The notes: generated by a model from the sequence alone, not told the origin. A stretch of 15,305 bases of DNA from Candidatus Latescibacterota bacterium (GCA_030621255.1 JAUXHZ010000005.1:1-15305), one strand, 5' to 3'; positions 1 to 8,557 are shown, counted from the first letter of the stretch. A program made the numbers and translations.

Positions 1-52
1 CCATTTTCGGCGACGAAACTCTTACTGGAATATATTTGTAACACATTATCAT
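1..52 (-). CDS. Start of an unidentified gene downstream of gmhA (partial, runs off the window)
   Basis: Two bases after the gmhA stop an open frame starts at ATG (52) and stays open for 17 codons to the window edge, beginning M-I-M-C-Y-K-Y-I-P-V. A strong Shine-Dalgarno stretch (GGAGATGGAG) lies in the last codons of gmhA, about 7 nt before this ATG; a second in-frame ATG is at 46. The spacing suggests a further member of the recA-alaS-SLBB-gmhA operon. Next to gmhA, a heptose kinase/adenylyltransferase or glycosyltransferase would be the usual guess, but 17 residues do not identify it. Confidence 0.5.
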   Translation of the reverse strand, partial: MIMCYKYIPVRVSSPKM

Positions 53-54
53 AT

Positions 55-651
55 TTATACTCCATCTCCCGAAACAACCATTTCTTCAACAAGTCCGCAT
101 AAAACATGCCCCATCAGCATATGTACTTCTTGAATTCTCGCGAAGTCATCATGCGGAACAGATAGAAAAAGGTGAGAGATTTCGCCCAATCGCCCCATTT
201 TGTCTCCGACAAAAGCAAACGATGTCATACCGATTCTTCCCGCTTCTATTGCCGCTTTAACGGTATTGAGCGAATTGCCGCTTGTAGACAAAGAAAGCAG
301 AATATCTCCTTTTCGGCCGACACTCTCAAGCTGTTTGGAAAATATTTCTTCATATGAATAGTCATTAGCAAGAGCCGTAACTATAGAGCTATTCGCTGTA
401 AGCGCTACCGCTTTATATCCCTTTATCTTCTTGCGCCGAAATCTGCCTACAAGTTCTCCGGCAATATGCTGAGCATCAGCAGCGCTACCCCCATTTCCAC
501 AGGTAAAAATAGTGTTATCTTTTTTAATTGCTGAAGCCATAATTCCCGCCATTTTCACAATTACCTCTATTTGATCTTCCGGAAAAACTTCCAGAATTCC
601 GCGAAGATGGCCTATCTCCGTCCTCACTTGCTCAATAAATCTGTCTCGCAT
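55..651 (-). CDS. gmhA: Phosphoheptose isomerase (sedoheptulose 7-phosphate isomerase), SIS domain
   Basis: Predicted cytoplasmic enzyme of 198 aa that converts D-sedoheptulose 7-phosphate to D-glycero-D-manno-heptose 7-phosphate, the first step of ADP-heptose synthesis for LPS core or glycan heptose. The single SIS domain carries the family signature CGNGGSAADAQH at residues 51-62 and the phosphate-binding LSTSGNS at 121-127. The four residues that bind zinc and catalyse in GmhA are all present in the expected spacing: H62, E66, Q174 and H182. Length matches the family (about 190-200 aa). ATG at 651 has AGGA 9 nt upstream and follows the SLBB export gene by 11 nt, so the two are probably co-transcribed. 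The pairing suggests that a heptose-containing surface polysaccharide is made and exported. Paralogous SIS enzymes acting on related sugars cannot be fully excluded. Confidence 0.93.
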   Translation of the reverse strand: MRDRFIEQVRTEIGHLRGILEVFPEDQIEVIVKMAGIMASAIKKDNTIFTCGNGGSAADAQHIAGELVGRFRRKKIKGYKAVALTANSSIVTALANDYSYEEIFSKQLESVGRKGDILLSLSTSGNSLNTVKAAIEAGRIGMTSFAFVGDKMGRLGEISHLFLSVPHDDFARIQEVHMLMGHVLCGLVEEMVVSGDGV

Positions 652-662
652 AATGATATTTC

Positions 663-2129
663 CTACCTCGTAATAATGATAACTGAAATTACGACAGTCC
701 CCAGCCTGATAACACCGTTAAAAAACTCCGCTGCCAGCCTTATCTTTGATTTTTTTACTATTATTACATCTCCACGGTTGGGTCTCGCATCTTTAGTGGC
801 TTCCCTTTCGGAACCATCCGGGGAATAAATTACAATCCTCCCCATACTCCCTTTCTCCGTCGGTCCACCGGCCAGTCCCACATAATGAGCCACCGTAAGA
901 TCGCCTTGATACTTAAAACTTCCGGGGGTTTGCACTTCACCTCCGACAGCCACAATCGTGTGAACTGAGGGAATATACAGCTTGTCTCCATCTTTAAGCC
1001 TTATATCCAAATCAACATTTTGTGACATATATTTCGCTAAATCTACTTTCAGATGTTCCTTATTTTCCCTCTCTATAGAAGCAGCTCTTAGATCCGCATT
1101 GTTATTAAAACTTCCTACTCTAGCGAGAAGATTGGATAATTTCTCCCCCTCTGTTATATAGAAACGCCCAGTTTTCTGTACAGCGCCGAAGACAAAAACC
1201 CTGTCAGCAGTGCTAAATCTGTCCAGAACATTTATTACATCAAGATCCTTCAATTTCTTGTCATATTCATCTATGCTAACACTGAAAGTTGATACAGTAT
1301 CCCCGGCAATAACACGGCTGAGCAGAATTGAATCCCTAACAGCTGTCCCGCTCATTCCGCCGGCAAACTGAATAATGTCCCTTATCGTTTCGCCCTGAAT
1401 TATTTCGTATACTCCCCCCCTCCTTATACATCCATGCACAGTCGCGTGTATTTCCGCGGATGGCACATGTATGGCATCACCGTTTGAAAGAAAGATGTCT
1501 TCTTTCATATCACCAGCAATAATTACTTTCATAAGATCTACTTTAATTACTTCTCCCTTTCTTCTTACCTCAACCATACGGCTGGACCCTTTGGAAGTAA
1601 TATCGCCGGCCTTCTTGATCGCCTCTGAAACAGATTCAACAGCGCTAATCTCAACCATACCCGGCATATTCACTTCACCGGAAACAAAGACTTTGAATAT
1701 CCTGGGAGAAATAAGATAGCAATGAAGTTCAATATCATAGAAAAATTTACTGATCTTTTCCGAAACTCTTTCGCGAAATTCAGAAAGAGAAATGCCGTCT
1801 GCCCTAACCGCCCCAATCCCGGGAAGAAACACATTTCCTTCGGGAAGAACCAAAAGATCAAAAGACCTTGTTTCAGTTCCGGTGATACTAATCAACAATC
1901 TATCATATGGCCCAAGAATATACCGGCCCGGATCGACAAATTTGCCGAGACGCTGTAAATCATCAAAGAAAACCGTATTATCCGGAGTTCTCCCATCCTT
2001 TGTTGATACTCTACTCACTCTATTTCCCATATTGCCGTCGGAATTTGTCTTAGCGGCAAGAGGCCCGGCACAACACACGGCAGTATAAACAAGCAGCAAA
2101 ATAAAAATCATATATTGTAATTTATTCAT
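663..2129 (-). CDS. SLBB-repeat polysaccharide export protein (Wza-like outer-membrane secretin)
   Basis: An exported protein of about 488 aa. From ATG 2129 it has a signal sequence (MNKLQ, then a hydrophobic stretch to about residue 20), with a likely signal peptidase I site in the A-rich segment near 20-26. No good lipobox is seen. A polysaccharide export (PES) domain spans about 68-145 (GPYDRLLI, then LPEGNVFLPGIG). Four SLBB-like beta-grasp units follow, each opening with a G-x-V/I-x-x-x-G pattern: VSGEVNMPG near 150, VHGCIRRGG near 231, VFGAVQKTG near 312 and VGGEVQTPG near 395. The last about 20 residues are hydrophobic and may form a membrane-spanning helix, as in Wza-type proteins. 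The open frame begins at a TTG (2147) overlapping the alaS stop by 4 nt. The ATG at 2129 is preferred because AAGGGGG lies just upstream and the signal peptide then starts at once. Its role is probably passage of capsule or exopolysaccharide across the outer membrane. No Wzc-like or Wzy gene is visible here. Confidence 0.88.
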   Translation of the reverse strand: MNKLQYMIFILLLVYTAVCCAGPLAAKTNSDGNMGNRVSRVSTKDGRTPDNTVFFDDLQRLGKFVDPGRYILGPYDRLLISITGTETRSFDLLVLPEGNVFLPGIGAVRADGISLSEFRERVSEKISKFFYDIELHCYLISPRIFKVFVSGEVNMPGMVEISAVESVSEAIKKAGDITSKGSSRMVEVRRKGEVIKVDLMKVIIAGDMKEDIFLSNGDAIHVPSAEIHATVHGCIRRGGVYEIIQGETIRDIIQFAGGMSGTAVRDSILLSRVIAGDTVSTFSVSIDEYDKKLKDLDVINVLDRFSTADRVFVFGAVQKTGRFYITEGEKLSNLLARVGSFNNNADLRAASIERENKEHLKVDLAKYMSQNVDLDIRLKDGDKLYIPSVHTIVAVGGEVQTPGSFKYQGDLTVAHYVGLAGGPTEKGSMGRIVIYSPDGSEREATKDARPNRGDVIIVKKSKIRLAAEFFNGVIRLGTVVISVIIITR

Positions 2130-2143
2130 AATCCCCCTTGTTT

Positions 2144-4822
2144 TCAAAAAAGGATATCCCGGACTATGGCTGGAAGAGCGGCAAAAACATCTTTTTCTTT
2201 CCCGCTGTTCCTTGTTCCAAGCTGAGCAAGATATTTTCTCCCTCCTCCACCTCCACCTGATATCTCTTTTAGCCTATCCACCAAGTTGTTCGCCTCAATC
2301 CCTTTCTCAACGAGATCGTCTGTTACCGCGATTACAAAATGAAGTTTCTCGCCGGGAGGCATTGACAAAACAGCGACCCCGCTATCAACCTTTTTTCTAA
2401 AGAGATCCGCCTGAGCTCTTAAAGCAGGCATTGTATCGACGTCAATTCTGCCGGTTGCGACTTTAATGTTATCTATTTTTTCGGCTGAATCGATGATTTG
2501 ATCCATTCTATTACCAATATCTCCGCACTGAAGTTCTTTGACTTTTTTCTTTAACTCTTCATTCTCGCTAACCATGGAGCGGATTTTCGACACAATTTCG
2601 TTCCGTGATGTTTTAAGCAGTTCCGCGCTTTCTTCAACACCGGAAATATATTCTCTAACATATTCAAGAGCGGCAACACCAGTAACAGCTTCAATGCGCC
2701 TTACTCCAGCCGCAATACTGCTCTGACGAACAATAATAAATAGACCAATTTTACCTGTGGAATCAAGATGCGTTCCCCCGCATAACTCCGCGGATATATC
2801 CGCGATCCTTACAACACGCACTTCACTACCATATTTTTCGTCAAATAACGCTGTAGCGCCAGTCTCTACAGCCTCCTTGTAACTCATAATATCTGTTTTG
2901 ACTCTCAGAGACTTCCTTATCCAGCCATTAATCCTGTTTTCAATTTCCCTCTTCTTATCGGGAGAAATCGCCTCAAAATGGTTAAAATCGAATCGAAACC
3001 TGTCCTTCGAAACAAGAGATCCAGCCTGAGTTATATGCTCACCCAACACTTCCTTCAAAGCTGCATGAAGAAGATGTGTGGATGTGTGATTCGCCGCAGT
3101 CGCAATCCTTCGTTCCTTATCAACTTCCAGGAAAGCCTCTCTTTTCGAAAGAGTAATCATGTCAATTTTTTCCGTGGTGTCCGCAGGCTCCACGAGATGA
3201 ATAATGTCATCATTCCTGAAAAAAACATCCTTTACATCAAACAAAACGCTGCCAAAACTTATACAGCCGCCATCCGCTTCTTGCCCTCCGGTCATCGCGT
3301 AGAAAGGGGTTTTTTCAAAAACAAATTCATATGCCACCCCTTCTTTCTTCTTCCAATTTACACTATCCAACGTATCTTTACGAATCTCCCGAAACTTTCT
3401 AAGAAGAGCATGATCCGCAAGATTTTGATACCCGGTAAATAACGAATTTTCACCACCTGATATTTCTTTCATGGAAACAGCGTCCTGCTCAACAGCAGTG
3501 AAAGAACTACTTTCCCGTGCTTTCTTTTTCTGTTTACCCATCGCTGTCTGAAAACCCTTTTCATCAATCTCAATTCCGACAGCGCCGGCAAGGGTCTTCA
3601 TTAATTCAATGGGAAACCCATAGGTATCGTAGAGCAGAAACACATTATCGCCATCCACCCGTTTTCCCCCCTTGTCCTTAACCTCTTCAATAATTGATAA
3701 AAATCGTTCCCTGCCGGAAACAATCGTTCTAAAAAAGAACTCCTCCTCTGAATGTATTATTTTTTTGATCTCAGCGTAGCTACTGTCAAGTTCAGAATAA
3801 TCCTCTTTCATAATCTCCACAACCGGATCCACAATATTATATAGACAAGGTTTTTCAACGCCAAACATATACATTCGAGTCAAAGCTCTTCGCAATATCC
3901 GTCTGATTAAATAACCGCGCCCTTCATTTGAGGGATAAATCCCCTCCGCCAAAGTGAAGGTAAGAGCCCTTATATGATCGGCAATCATATTGACACCCAT
4001 TCTGTCCTCTACTGTCTCAGCATCACTCCTGGGCAGGATATCGGTAATTCTTCCGACAATCGGCCTGAAAAGATCTGTATGAAAATTATCCTCCACACCC
4101 TGCACTATTGTCGCCGTCCTTTCAAGCCCCAATCCGGTATCAATCCCTGGTTTTTTCAGCAATGTGTATTCCCCTGATTTTTCCAGCCAATACTGCGGGA
4201 ATACGAGGTTCCAGAATTCAATATATCTGTCACAATCACATCCGGGGGCACAATCGGTGCTGCCGCATCCGTTCTTCTCACCGGTGTCATAATACAACTC
4301 TGAACAGGGTCCGCATATTCCCGTTTCACCCACAGGGCCCCAGAAATTGTCACTCTTTCCCAACCTGAATATTCTGGCTTCAGGAATACCTACACCGGTG
4401 TTCCAGATTTTAAAGGCTTGCTCGTCATCCTTAAATATACTGATATAGATCTTGTCAGCGGGAAGTCCCAGAATTTCGATTGCAAATTCCCACGCCCATA
4501 GAATAGCATCTTCCTTGAAATAATCACCAAAACTGAAATTTCCAAGCATTTCGAAAAATGTGTGATGCCGGAGAGTCTTGCCGACATTTTCCAGATCACC
4601 GGCTCTTAAACATTTTTGAACGCTGGCCGCCCTCTTGTATGGCAACCGATCAGTCTCTATATATTTATCCTTGAATTGAACCATACCGGCGGAGGTAAAA
4701 AGGAGAGTCGGATCATTTCTTGGTACCAAAGGAGCGCTTGGAACCTCCGTATGCCCCTTTTTCACAAAGAAATCGATATATGTCCGCCTGATCTCATGAG
4801 CCGATTTTATTTTCATATTCAT
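2144..4822 (-). CDS. alaS: Alanyl-tRNA synthetase
   Basis: Full-length class II synthetase of 892 aa (family about 870-900) that charges tRNA-Ala with alanine and hydrolyses Ser- and Gly-tRNA-Ala. The aminoacylation core fills residues 1-260: FTSAGMVQFK at 42-51, GKTLRHHTFFEMLGNFSFGDYF at 81-102, and GLGLERTATIVQG near 230-242. A cysteine-rich stretch at 186-197, with C186, C191, C195 and C197, precedes WNLVFPQYW, a common form in bacterial AlaRS. The editing domain has its metal ligands H579 and H583 (ANHTSTH) and C681 and H685 (CGGTH). A coiled-coil-like segment lies near 740-765, and the C-Ala domain ends with ISGGGGGGRKYLAQLG at 854-869. ATG 4822 is one base after the recX stop; M3 (4816) is an alternative start. 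The tRNA-Ala gene in this window carries the G3-U70 pair this enzyme recognises. Confidence 0.98.
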   Translation of the reverse strand: MNMKIKSAHEIRRTYIDFFVKKGHTEVPSAPLVPRNDPTLLFTSAGMVQFKDKYIETDRLPYKRAASVQKCLRAGDLENVGKTLRHHTFFEMLGNFSFGDYFKEDAILWAWEFAIEILGLPADKIYISIFKDDEQAFKIWNTGVGIPEARIFRLGKSDNFWGPVGETGICGPCSELYYDTGEKNGCGSTDCAPGCDCDRYIEFWNLVFPQYWLEKSGEYTLLKKPGIDTGLGLERTATIVQGVEDNFHTDLFRPIVGRITDILPRSDAETVEDRMGVNMIADHIRALTFTLAEGIYPSNEGRGYLIRRILRRALTRMYMFGVEKPCLYNIVDPVVEIMKEDYSELDSSYAEIKKIIHSEEEFFFRTIVSGRERFLSIIEEVKDKGGKRVDGDNVFLLYDTYGFPIELMKTLAGAVGIEIDEKGFQTAMGKQKKKARESSSFTAVEQDAVSMKEISGGENSLFTGYQNLADHALLRKFREIRKDTLDSVNWKKKEGVAYEFVFEKTPFYAMTGGQEADGGCISFGSVLFDVKDVFFRNDDIIHLVEPADTTEKIDMITLSKREAFLEVDKERRIATAANHTSTHLLHAALKEVLGEHITQAGSLVSKDRFRFDFNHFEAISPDKKREIENRINGWIRKSLRVKTDIMSYKEAVETGATALFDEKYGSEVRVVRIADISAELCGGTHLDSTGKIGLFIIVRQSSIAAGVRRIEAVTGVAALEYVREYISGVEESAELLKTSRNEIVSKIRSMVSENEELKKKVKELQCGDIGNRMDQIIDSAEKIDNIKVATGRIDVDTMPALRAQADLFRKKVDSGVAVLSMPPGEKLHFVIAVTDDLVEKGIEANNLVDRLKEISGGGGGGRKYLAQLGTRNSGKEKDVFAALPAIVRDILF

Positions 4823-4823
4823 C

Positions 4824-5480
4824 TCAATCCGTCAGCATTTCTTTTCTTGCCAACCTCGCGCAAATATCATTAACTACTTCACTTCTGAAACCGCGGCCCC
4901 GTAGAAATCCATTAACTTTTCTAACCAGCCGTTCTCTTTTTATCTCCGGCGAAAACCTTCCAAGAACAAGGTCGATCGCAACATTTATCTCTTTTTTTGT
5001 ATTAAAGAAAATATTTATTTCATCTTCAATGATACCTGAATCAATACCCACCGCAAGTAATTTTCGTCTTAAAAAATGCGGGCCCGACGGCCGGCGCTTC
5101 ATCCTGTAGTGAATATACCCGGATGTGAACCTGCGGTCATCGAGATATCCATGCTCTTCCAATATCTCAACAGTATAATCAATTATCTCTTCGCTATCTA
5201 TACCCTCTTTCACGATAGCATCACGAATTTCCCATTTGCTTCTATCGCGTCTTGAAAGAAGATTCTTCGCGAGCCGCATCGCCCCCTCTTTCGCGAATGG
5301 CCCTTCGAGCAATTTAATATCTTCATCCAACAGTAATAACCCCGTTTTTAGAAGATATTCAGTTTTCGCGCTTTTTATTACCAGGAATCTCTTGCCGGAA
5401 GAAGTTTCAATTATTCTTAATCCACCGGTTTTACGTGATATACCGGTAATCCTTTGTTTATCACTGGCTGGGCTGCTCAT
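4824..5480 (-). CDS. recX: Regulatory protein RecX
   Basis: A protein of about 218 aa expected to bind RecA filaments and limit or regulate recombinase activity. It has the RecX pattern of repeated three-helix units: A-x-x-L-L-S-R-R-x-R-S-x-x-E-I near the middle, then [14 protein letters not shown], followed by the basic [16 protein letters not shown] segment and a last unit ending [12 protein letters not shown]. Identity rests on this pattern plus position directly after recA. ATG 5480 (MSSPASDKQ) overlaps the 3' end of recA by 20 nt. A longer version from ATG 5519 would overlap recA by 59 nt and add 13 residues, and the Shine-Dalgarno signals do not decide between them. The stop lies 1 nt before the alaS ATG, so translation of recA, recX and alaS is probably coupled. 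Confidence 0.9.
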   Translation of the reverse strand: MSSPASDKQRITGISRKTGGLRIIETSSGKRFLVIKSAKTEYLLKTGLLLLDEDIKLLEGPFAKEGAMRLAKNLLSRRDRSKWEIRDAIVKEGIDSEEIIDYTVEILEEHGYLDDRRFTSGYIHYRMKRRPSGPHFLRRKLLAVGIDSGIIEDEINIFFNTKKEINVAIDLVLGRFSPEIKRERLVRKVNGFLRGRGFRSEVVNDICARLARKEMLTD

Positions 5481-6522
5481 TTTCCGGTTTCGACCTTTCA
5501 GGAGACTCCACGAGGCCATAATGCCCCCGGATTTTCTTTTTTATTTCATCGCGAATATCGGGATTATCGACCAGAAAAATTCTGGCGTTTTCCTTCCCCT
5601 GGCCCAGTCTGGTCTCACCGTAAGAATACCAGCTTCCCATCTTCGTCACAATATCCGAGGCAACACCAAGTTCAATTAAGTCACTTTCCATACTGATGCC
5701 CTGGTCGAAAAGAATTTCAAACTCAGCCTGCCGGAAAGGGGGCGCGACCTTATTCTTAACAACCTTCACCCTCGTATTGTTTCCTATTATAACATCCCTG
5801 TCTTTTATCTTCCCTATTCGCCGGATATCCATCCGGACAGCACTGTAAAACTTAAGGGCATTACCTCCACTTGTTGTTTCGGGATTTCCAAAAAGAACCC
5901 CTATCTTCATTCGTATCTGATTTGTAAAAATCATACAGGTTCTCGATTTCGATACTGCTCCGGCAATCTTGCGAAGGGCTTGGGACATCAAACGCGCCTG
6001 AAGCCCAACATGAGTATCGCCCATTTGCCCCTCTAACTCGGCGGATGGAACAAGCGCTGCGACAGAATCAATGACAACCACATCTACCGCCGCGCTCCTA
6101 ATAAGAACCTCTGCGATCTCCAGAGCCTCTTCCCCGGTATCCGGCTGCGATACCAGAAGTTCATCCACACTTACACCGATTTTTCTGGTAAAATTGATAT
6201 CAAGCGCGTGCTCCGCGTCAATATAAGCGGCCACACCGCCTAAACGTTGAGCGGTGGCAACAATCGAGCAGGCAAGAGTTGTTTTGCCGGAACCTTCCGG
6301 TCCATATATTTCAATTATCCTGCCGCGTGGAACTCCGCCAATTCCAAGAGCTATATCGAGCGCCAGGCTTCCTGTAGAAATACTATCCCCCTCCACAACA
6401 CCCTGTTTAGAACCCAGGCGCATAATAGCGCCCTTCCCAAATTGTTTCTCAATCTGATTAACGGCAAGGTCTATTACTTTCTCTTTTGCTTTCTCATTAT
6501 CTTTTTTATTTGATTTTACCAT
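5461..6522 (-). CDS. recA: Recombinase RecA
   Basis: RecA ATPase of 353 aa that forms filaments on single-stranded DNA, catalyses strand exchange and activates SOS cleavage where LexA exists. Numbered from ATG 6522, visible motifs are Walker [10 protein letters not shown] at 74-82, the YIDAEHALD segment with the catalytic Glu near 104, Walker B VVVIDS near 148-153, and the DNA-binding loops L1 ([11 protein letters not shown]) and L2 ([20 protein letters not shown]). The C-terminus is short and acidic/polar. The frame extends to a GTG at 6528, but GGGAGG placed 6 nt before the ATG at 6522 favours the ATG. The preceding 119-nt gap holds a good sigma70-like promoter. The 3' end overlaps recX. 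No intein or frameshift is seen. Confidence 0.98.
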   Translation of the reverse strand: MVKSNKKDNEKAKEKVIDLAVNQIEKQFGKGAIMRLGSKQGVVEGDSISTGSLALDIALGIGGVPRGRIIEIYGPEGSGKTTLACSIVATAQRLGGVAAYIDAEHALDINFTRKIGVSVDELLVSQPDTGEEALEIAEVLIRSAAVDVVVIDSVAALVPSAELEGQMGDTHVGLQARLMSQALRKIAGAVSKSRTCMIFTNQIRMKIGVLFGNPETTSGGNALKFYSAVRMDIRRIGKIKDRDVIIGNNTRVKVVKNKVAPPFRQAEFEILFDQGISMESDLIELGVASDIVTKMGSWYSYGETRLGQGKENARIFLVDNPDIRDEIKKKIRGHYGLVESPERSKPENEQPSQ

Positions 6523-6597
6523 CTTCACCCTCCCACTTCTTCCTCGTATTTAAAGAACCCGATTTATTTAGCTACAATCGTGAAGCCAATACAAATC

Positions 6598-6626
6598 CTT
6601 ATACCACTTAAAAATTATTTATTCAA
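6598..6626 (-). promoter_or_regulatory. Candidate sigma70-type promoter of the recA-recX-alaS operon
   Basis: On the minus strand TTGAAT (6621-6626) is followed, after exactly 17 bases, by TATAAG (6598-6603), matching the -35/-10 consensus at 4/6 and 5/6 positions. Transcription would start near 6590 and give a leader of roughly 70 nt before the recA ATG. It lies in the 113-119 nt gap after thpR, the longest gap in this half of the window. I see no LexA-type inverted repeat over it, so SOS control cannot be claimed from the sequence. Confidence 0.5.
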
Positions 6627-6641
6627 TGATAATCGGAATAT

Positions 6642-7199
6642 TTATAAAGGGAAATTGCAAACTCTCTCGTATACAGCGCCTGAGTGGCTCAGGCGGCTCC
6701 TGAACAGAATAATAGAATCTACCCGCTGATTCGCCTCTTCAGGAAGGGAAGGGATTATTTTCAATTTTTCTATCATGGAGGGCGCCAATCTCTTTTTTAT
6801 CCTCGCTAGAGTGAGATGAGCATGGTATGGCCTTCTTTCACGCTCAAACCCGAGAGTCTCCATTTCTATATTAAGCCTGCCTGCCAAATCAGATATCTTG
6901 TCACTTCCTTCTTTGATAGAATAGAAAACTACCCGCGGCCTGGATAGGGAAGGAAAAGCACCAAAGTTCTCAAGCCGGATTCTAAAAGGGGATCCGGTTT
7001 GTAAGGCCACGCGCGTCGCTGCTTCTTTCAAATTACCCAAGATCTCTTCATCGGTTTCACCGAGAAATTTCAGAGTCAAATGATAGTTCCGGTGTGGTAT
7101 CCAACGCCAGGGAGAATTGTAAACCGGCGATTCTTTTATCTCCCTCCATACAAGCTCACCAAGATCCGGCGAAATTTTAACTCCGAAAAACAACCTCAT
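6642..7199 (-). CDS. thpR: RNA 2',3'-cyclic phosphodiesterase (2'-5' RNA ligase family, ThpR/LigT)
   Basis: A protein of 185 aa of the 2H phosphoesterase superfamily; family members hydrolyse 2',3'-cyclic phosphate RNA ends and in vitro ligate tRNA halves through 2'-5' bonds. Both catalytic H-x-T-x motifs are present: HLTL at about 40-43 and HLTL at about 128-131. Their spacing is typical, and the usual start MRLFFGVKI is seen. The open frame reaches a TTG at 7211, but the ATG at 7199 gives the standard family N-terminus and is preferred. It follows cinA by 13-25 nt, so the two should share a transcript. The physiological substrate in bacteria is not settled. Confidence 0.9.
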   Translation of the reverse strand: MRLFFGVKISPDLGELVWREIKESPVYNSPWRWIPHRNYHLTLKFLGETDEEILGNLKEAATRVALQTGSPFRIRLENFGAFPSLSRPRVVFYSIKEGSDKISDLAGRLNIEMETLGFERERRPYHAHLTLARIKKRLAPSMIEKLKIIPSLPEEANQRVDSIILFRSRLSHSGAVYERVCNFPL

Positions 7200-7224
7200 A
7201 ATTATTCTCAAGCATCCTTTATCT

Positions 7225-7989
7225 TTACTGTCCCGGTATAGCCTCTATAAATGAATTTAATCTCTCGTCGTACCCTTCAAGTTTAAGTCTTAACAGATCG
7301 AGAGCTGAAACAACGATCTTTTTCCTGATATCTTCTCTGCTTCCGCTAAACTGATATTTCCAGCAATAAGTCCCTTCAGGTGAGTGAAGGCCAATATAAC
7401 ACAACCCAACATCTTTCCCTGTAGTAGAACCTCCAGGCCCGGCTATACCTGTCGTTGACAGTGAATAATCCGCCGCAGCTCTTAATGCGGCTCCACGCGC
7501 CATCTGAAGACAAACCCCGGGGCTTACCGCGCCGTATCTTTTTATTACTCCGGCATCCACACCAAGCCGGCGCACTTTTGCCTCATTGCTGTATGTAATA
7601 AAACCCTCCGTAAATAGCTCACTGGCGCCTGGTACTGATACTATTGTTGAAGCAAGCAATCCGCCCGTAACAGATTCAGCTATGGAAAAAGTTGTTTTTT
7701 GCCCGCGCAGAAGATCAAGTACAACTTTCTCCAAACTATCCGCGCCGCGGGAATAACAATAGCTGCCAAATTCCTTGCGGAGCGAATCGATATTTTTCTT
7801 TTCAAAAGAGCCGGAGTGCAATGAAATCGTAACCGAGGGAAAACTCCCCTCTATCGAGATTCTTTCTAAACAAGAACTTCCAAGAACCTTGATGAGTTTT
7901 TGTTCGATAGAATCAATTTCCAGAGCGGCTACGCGTATAATGTAAGACTCTTTGATCATTTCCCCCGAATTATTGCAATAGCGCCTCAT
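7225..7989 (-). CDS. CinA-type nicotinamide-nucleotide amidohydrolase (PncC domain) lacking the N-terminal MoCF-like domain
   Basis: About 254 aa. The C-terminal PncC domain (about residues 85-240) is predicted to deamidate NMN to NaMN in NAD recycling. It shows AESVTGGLLA (family AESCTGG, Cys replaced by Val), YSNEAKVRRLGV, GAVSPGVCLQMARGA, and STTGIAGPGG followed by G-K-D-V-G. The first about 80 residues resemble the small middle domain of long CinA proteins (RVAALEIDSIEQKL, then a short beta-rich stretch). The about 170-residue molybdopterin-binding-like domain that opens full-length CinA (about 410 aa) is absent, and the pgpA stop is directly upstream. Start is uncertain: TTG 8001, GTG 7992, ATG 7989 and ATG 7959 are all in frame; 7989 is chosen as the first ATG after the pgpA stop (8003). 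No strong Shine-Dalgarno is seen, so coupling to pgpA is likely. CinA genes near recA are common in bacteria. Confidence 0.85.
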   Translation of the reverse strand: MRRYCNNSGEMIKESYIIRVAALEIDSIEQKLIKVLGSSCLERISIEGSFPSVTISLHSGSFEKKNIDSLRKEFGSYCYSRGADSLEKVVLDLLRGQKTTFSIAESVTGGLLASTIVSVPGASELFTEGFITYSNEAKVRRLGVDAGVIKRYGAVSPGVCLQMARGAALRAAADYSLSTTGIAGPGGSTTGKDVGLCYIGLHSPEGTYCWKYQFSGSREDIRKKIVVSALDLLRLKLEGYDERLNSFIEAIPGQ

Positions 7990-8002
7990 CACAGGATTCA
8001 AA

Positions 8003-8458
8003 CTAAAGTATGTTGGAATATTTCATTATTATATTCAGAATTATATAGGAATACAAACCGGCAATAACATCATCTATTACAACACCATACCCGCCCCTGA
8101 TCTTTTGGGATCTGCCGATCGGAAAGGGTTTGGCGATATCGAAAATCCTGAAAAGCAGAAAACCGACCAGCACTGTCAACGGTGACGGGGCTATAGCAAA
8201 AAATGTGACCTGCATACCGACAAATTCATCTATTACAATCACAGAAGCATCTTTCCCAAAATACCCTTCCATAACATCCGAGATATATATTGATATCGGC
8301 AGCATTATAAGAAGAGCTATTAAATGAATGATCCATCCGGCGGGCGGAATAAAGAGATAGCATACGGCCCAGATCAGAGTTGCAAAAGTAGCGGGAGCAA
8401 ATGGGAAAAACCCCGTATAGAAAAATGATCCAAAAAATGTAATGACACGCTTTTTCAC
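8003..8458 (-). CDS. pgpA: Phosphatidylglycerophosphatase A
   Basis: Inner-membrane protein of 151 aa that dephosphorylates phosphatidylglycerophosphate to phosphatidylglycerol. Family motifs are all seen: GFFPFAPATFATL near the N-terminus, D-A-S-V-I-V-I-D-E-F-V-G in the middle, and LFRIFDIAKPFPI followed by GGYGVVIDDVIAGLYS near the C-terminus. Three to four hydrophobic segments fit the integral membrane topology. The frame extends to a TTG at 8512, but the GTG at 8458 (VKKRVITFFG) is preferred. It has AGGAG 8 nt upstream, gives the usual family N-terminus, and leaves a promoter-like element (8484-8512) outside the gene. It is the first gene of a probable pgpA-cinA-thpR unit; the cinA frame opens within 15 nt of its stop. 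Confidence 0.93.
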   Translation of the reverse strand: MKKRVITFFGSFFYTGFFPFAPATFATLIWAVCYLFIPPAGWIIHLIALLIMLPISIYISDVMEGYFGKDASVIVIDEFVGMQVTFFAIAPSPLTVLVGFLLFRIFDIAKPFPIGRSQKIRGGYGVVIDDVIAGLYSYIILNIIMKYSNIL

Positions 8459-8483
8459 AACACTCTCTCCTCTTAAAAAAAAG

Positions 8484-8512
8484 AGGATAACCCTGCCGGG
8501 GAAATGGGTCAA
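8484..8512 (-). promoter_or_regulatory. Candidate sigma70-type promoter of pgpA-cinA-thpR
   Basis: Minus-strand TTGACC (8507-8512) and TATCCT (8484-8489) are separated by 17 bases, with consensus matches of 5/6 and 4/6. It sits in the 121-nt gap between mglA and pgpA. Start of transcription would fall about 20 nt before the preferred GTG start and just ahead of the AGAGGAG ribosome-binding stretch. The short dyad CCTCTT/AAGAGG at 8469-8486 overlaps the -10. Confidence 0.4.
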
Positions 8513-8557
8513 GCCTTTTCGGCAAATTCAGTTAACCAGAATATTTAATTAATATTG

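Noticed and set aside
2978..3442. 154-codon open frame on the plus strand inside alaS
   Set aside because: It lies wholly opposite conserved AlaRS editing-domain sequence and its product has no recognisable motif; a shadow frame.
5236..5679. 147-codon plus-strand open frame across recX and recA
   Set aside because: Antisense to two well-supported genes, no ribosome-binding site or domain pattern seen.
6529..6641. LexA/SOS operator upstream of recA
   Set aside because: Searched by eye for GAAC-N4-GTTC, CTGT-N8-ACAG and GTTC-N7-GTTC patterns; only single half-site-like words occur, so SOS control cannot be supported.
8469..8486. CCTCTT/AAGAGG dyad as an RNA thermometer or RBS-hiding hairpin for pgpA
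   Set aside because: It overlaps the candidate -10, so the 5' arm would probably not be in the transcript; the stem is short and AT-rich.
8459..8512. Longer N-terminus of PgpA from TTG 8512
   Set aside because: It overlaps a promoter-like element, has a poor ribosome-binding site and adds residues not seen in the family; GTG 8458 has a good AGGAG.
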